Notes under the pieces: generated by a model
The model's input: the letters and a program-made list of their open reading frames with translations, nothing else
The model's database searches: none
Told to the model about the DNA's origin: nothing
Program-made: the position numbers and the translations under genes
Shown: piece after piece, positions 61,955 to 64,000 of the stretch
Layout: the number at the start of each line of letters is the position of its first letter
Numbering within the stretch: the stretch's first letter is position 1
Assembly: GCA_036526135.1 (NCBI GenBank)
Contig: DATCZA010000046.1
Location: forward strand, 124,001-188,000
Source: UBA2965 sp036526135
GTDB lineage: Bacteria; Pseudomonadota; Gammaproteobacteria; Pseudomonadales; Azotimanducaceae
Length of the DNA stretch: 64,000 bases
Direction of reading: 5' to 3'

Positions 61955-63139
61955 CTAGCGCTGCACATAGGCTCCGCGGGTCCGCGAAAATGTCCGGAAC
62001 GCGCGGGGGTATGCGGTCGCCGCCGACGGCTCGGTGAGCCAAGAGGACAGCGGCCCGTCGCTCATGCGGGCAAGCGTCGCCTGCAGAAGCCTGATCATCA
62101 GCACGACCGTGGTGCCCACCGTCCAGAACACCACCGCCAGGAACGCGCCGCCAGGACTGCCCAGCAGCATCGCCACGAGCATCAGGATGAGGCAGGGATT
62201 GCGCCTGGCCGTGACCAGTCGGAAGTAGGCGTCGAACGGCCTCCAGTCGAACAGGCTGCAGGAGCCGAGGCCGTGAAAGGCGGCTTCGATGAGCCGTCCG
62301 CCGACGTAGCCGGCAACGATCCACCAGTAGTACTCCAGCAGGGGGACGCTGAAAACGCTATCGTCCAGCGACATGCCCCACAGCACGTACCAGAACGGCG
62401 GATGCACGATGTCCATGCCGTGATCGAGGACGTGCCCGATGCGGCTCGAGCTCACGGTGACCCGGGCAAGCTTGCCGTCGACCGTATCGAGAAAAGTCAT
62501 GAACCATCCGGCCGCCAGACCCAGCCAGTAGTCGCCCTGGTAGAAGGCAAACCCCGCATAAACGACGAGCAGGAGACCCGCCAGCGTGACCATGTTGGGC
62601 GTGATTCCCAACCGCGCGCAGACCCGGACCGCGTGACGCGCGGGTCTGGGCCACAGCCACTTCGTCACCAGGTCGGTGATCCCTTTGTAGGAACGGCCAT
62701 ACAGCCGGTCCTCGAGCTCGCCACGGTCTTCTTCCGCGATCGGCAGCAGAAGCGGCTCTTCGGCCTTTCGCAGGCGATCCTCATACGCGGCCAGGTCAGC
62801 CGGCGCGAGCGTCGGTAGATCGTGATCCGTCGTCGCGCCTTCGAGCAGCGGAACCAGCTGCGCGGCTTCCCGGCCCGTGCTCACCAGGGCGGCCGCCTCG
62901 CCGTCGTTGGGGCAAACCAGAACCGCACGCCCGCGCTCGGCCAGGGCTTTGATCGTTCTCGACTCGAAGAGGTAATCCGCGCGAATGCAGATCACCGTAG
63001 CGTCCTCCGGCACGGTGCCGAGCTGATCCACCAGGACCGCGTCGGGAAGCTCGGCGACCTGTCGGCGCAGGCGCTCACGTGAGGTCAGTCCCCAAAGCTC
63101 AATATCGGAGTCGCCGAGCAGGTGTGCGTAAATGCTCAT
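61955..63139 (-). CDS. CDP-alcohol phosphotransferase with N-terminal nucleotidyltransferase-like domain
   Basis: The 394-residue protein has a membrane domain with the CDP-alcohol phosphotransferase motif intact (Asp218, Asp221-Gly222, Ala225-Arg226, Gly235, Asp239, Asp243), which transfers an alcohol phosphate from or to a CDP-linked donor. Residues 1-120 (VLVDQLGTVPEDATVICIRADYLF and later) look like the middle of a sugar-nucleotidyltransferase fold but without the N-terminal GxGxR loop, so a degenerate fused cytidylyltransferase domain is likely. No Shine-Dalgarno sequence is visible before ATG 63139. Head-group attachment to a complex lipid is inferred. Confidence 0.87.
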   Translation of the reverse strand: MSIYAHLLGDSDIELWGLTSRERLRRQVAELPDAVLVDQLGTVPEDATVICIRADYLFESRTIKALAERGRAVLVCPNDGEAAALVSTGREAAQLVPLLEGATTDHDLPTLAPADLAAYEDRLRKAEEPLLLPIAEEDRGELEDRLYGRSYKGITDLVTKWLWPRPARHAVRVCARLGITPNMVTLAGLLLVVYAGFAFYQGDYWLGLAAGWFMTFLDTVDGKLARVTVSSSRIGHVLDHGMDIVHPPFWYVLWGMSLDDSVFSVPLLEYYWWIVAGYVGGRLIEAAFHGLGSCSLFDWRPFDAYFRLVTARRNPCLILMLVAMLLGSPGGAFLAVVFWTVGTTVVLMIRLLQATLARMSDGPLSSWLTEPSAATAYPRAFRTFSRTRGAYVQR

Positions 63140-63260
63140 GTTATAGTTGGAAATTCACTGCGCACTTGGGGATCCTGGGACTTGCGGCGGGCGTTTACAG
63201 GCCAAGCCGCCGACGGTCGCGGATTATAGGCATGCCCCAGTTGCTCGGCAAAGGGCGGCC

Positions 63261-64000
63261 ATGCGTCTAATCCATCTCAGCGATCCGCATCTTTCATCCC
63301 TGCACGGCGTGAAGCTTCGCGACCTCCTCGGCAAGCGGACGCTCGGGTACCAGTCCTGGTACCGGAAGCGGCGCCATCAGTACACCATGGACACGCTTCG
63401 CAGGGTGACGCGCGCGGTCCGCAACGAGGCCGCGGACGCCATCGTGGTCACTGGCGACCTCGTGCATCTCGGCATGGCGCAGGAGCTTCGCCAGGCCAGG
63501 GAGTGGCTCGAGTCGGTGGGCGGCCCGGATCGGGTGCTGGTCATTCCCGGCAACCATGATTGCTACCATCGCCAGTCGTGGGCCCTGGTCAAAGAGACGA
63601 TCGGCCCCTACCTGGCACTCGAGAAGGACACGGCGGACGCGCGCGACGGCTACCCCCTGGTGCGACGCTCCGGCGAGGCGAGCGTCATCGCCGCCGGCAC
63701 TGCCGAACCTACTGCCTGGTGGTCCGCCTCAGGCTCGCTGGGCGCCGCCCAGACAACGCGCCTGGAGGACGCGCTGATAAAGGCGCGGGAGACGTTCACC
63801 TTCCTCGCCATTCACCACCCGCCGCTGCCAGGCATGGCGCCGCGCCGAAAGTCGCTTCGCGACGCGCACGCCCTGGCAGAGCTCCTCGAACGGCACGCGC
63901 CCGACGTGGTCCTGCACGGCCATCTGCATGCCAATCAGGAAAACTCCGACACGCCCACACGCATATTCTGCACGGCGCCGCCGTCCAGCGAGCGACCGCG
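63261..64000 (+). CDS. Calcineurin-like metallophosphoesterase, cut by window edge
   Basis: The frame is open to the right edge. Metal motifs are SDPHL (residues 7-11), TGDLVHL, GNHDC and GHLHANQ, giving a complete phosphoesterase core in the visible 246 residues. AAGGGCGG lies 3 nt before ATG 63261. It is divergent from the CDP-alcohol phosphotransferase gene; a role on a phospho- or pyrophospho-lipid intermediate (LpxH-like) is possible, and so is a cyclic-nucleotide phosphodiesterase. Confidence 0.85.
   Translation, partial: MRLIHLSDPHLSSLHGVKLRDLLGKRTLGYQSWYRKRRHQYTMDTLRRVTRAVRNEAADAIVVTGDLVHLGMAQELRQAREWLESVGGPDRVLVIPGNHDCYHRQSWALVKETIGPYLALEKDTADARDGYPLVRRSGEASVIAAGTAEPTAWWSASGSLGAAQTTRLEDALIKARETFTFLAIHHPPLPGMAPRRKSLRDAHALAELLERHAPDVVLHGHLHANQENSDTPTRIFCTAPPSSERP

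Overview
This is a dense, high-GC bacterial chromosome segment with 61 protein-coding genes called (two cut by the window edges). No tRNA, rRNA, insertion sequence, prophage or CRISPR array was seen. Gene content points to an aerobic, hydrocarbon- and lipid-metabolising proteobacterium, most likely a gammaproteobacterium: Na+-NQR, class I fumarase, ThrS, FolE, ArgE, a CYP153 alkane hydroxylase, a wax-ester synthase, several acyl-CoA enzymes and Baeyer-Villiger/flavin monooxygenases. The exact order cannot be fixed from sequence alone.

Layout. 1-8.2 kb: fumarase end, lipoprotein M19 dipeptidase, a pilin-like protein with a Gly/Gln/Lys tail, ArgE translationally coupled to a predicted SLOG-SLATT membrane protein, a lipid-binding-like protein, wax-ester synthase and a small secreted protein. 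8.3-15.3 kb: enoyl-CoA hydratase, exported isoaspartyl methyltransferase, flavin monooxygenase, metallophosphoesterase, then an acyl-CoA dehydrogenase/phosphotransferase/TerB-like operon. 15.3-15.6 kb: an easily missed SelW-type selenoprotein gene with an in-frame TGA, its own promoter and a SECIS-like hairpin. 15.6-20.3 kb: FolE, ThrS, GMC oxidoreductase, cyclophilin. 20.5-22.8 kb: a two-gene sulfoquinovosyl-lipid module (GT4 transferase plus SqdB/SQD1). 22.8-29.6 kb: HIT protein, SDR, D-aminoacylase-like amidohydrolase, PEP synthase, alanine dehydrogenase.

29.6-38.8 kb is a respiratory block. A leftward run nqrABCDEF, CBS protein and monoheme cytochrome c diverges from a rightward pair encoding a decaheme MtrA/DmsE-type cytochrome and an MtrB/PioB-type outer-membrane barrel. 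NqrB appears to lack the covalent-FMN motif. 38.9-42.0 kb: branched-chain 2-oxoacid dehydrogenase E1 alpha/beta with a leucine-type dehydrogenase. 42.1-49.9 kb: LLM flavoenzyme, HAPMO-like Baeyer-Villiger monooxygenase, PHP phosphoesterase, split MaoC hydratase, DUF35, Cys-less thiolase homologue and CYP153. 49.9-55.2 kb: glycosyltransferase-like protein, homocysteine methyltransferase, alcohol dehydrogenase, TIM-barrel protein, exonuclease III and a Cys-rich protein.

55.5-64.0 kb is a complex-lipid locus. Rightward acyl-AMP ligase, CerR-like reductase, ACP and serine palmitoyltransferase genes match the known bacterial sphingolipid set. They face a leftward CDP-alcohol phosphotransferase fusion, a nucleotidyltransferase-like protein and a flippase. 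Together with the sulfolipid pair and the wax-ester synthase, the window suggests a cell that can make phosphorus-free membrane lipids and storage lipids.
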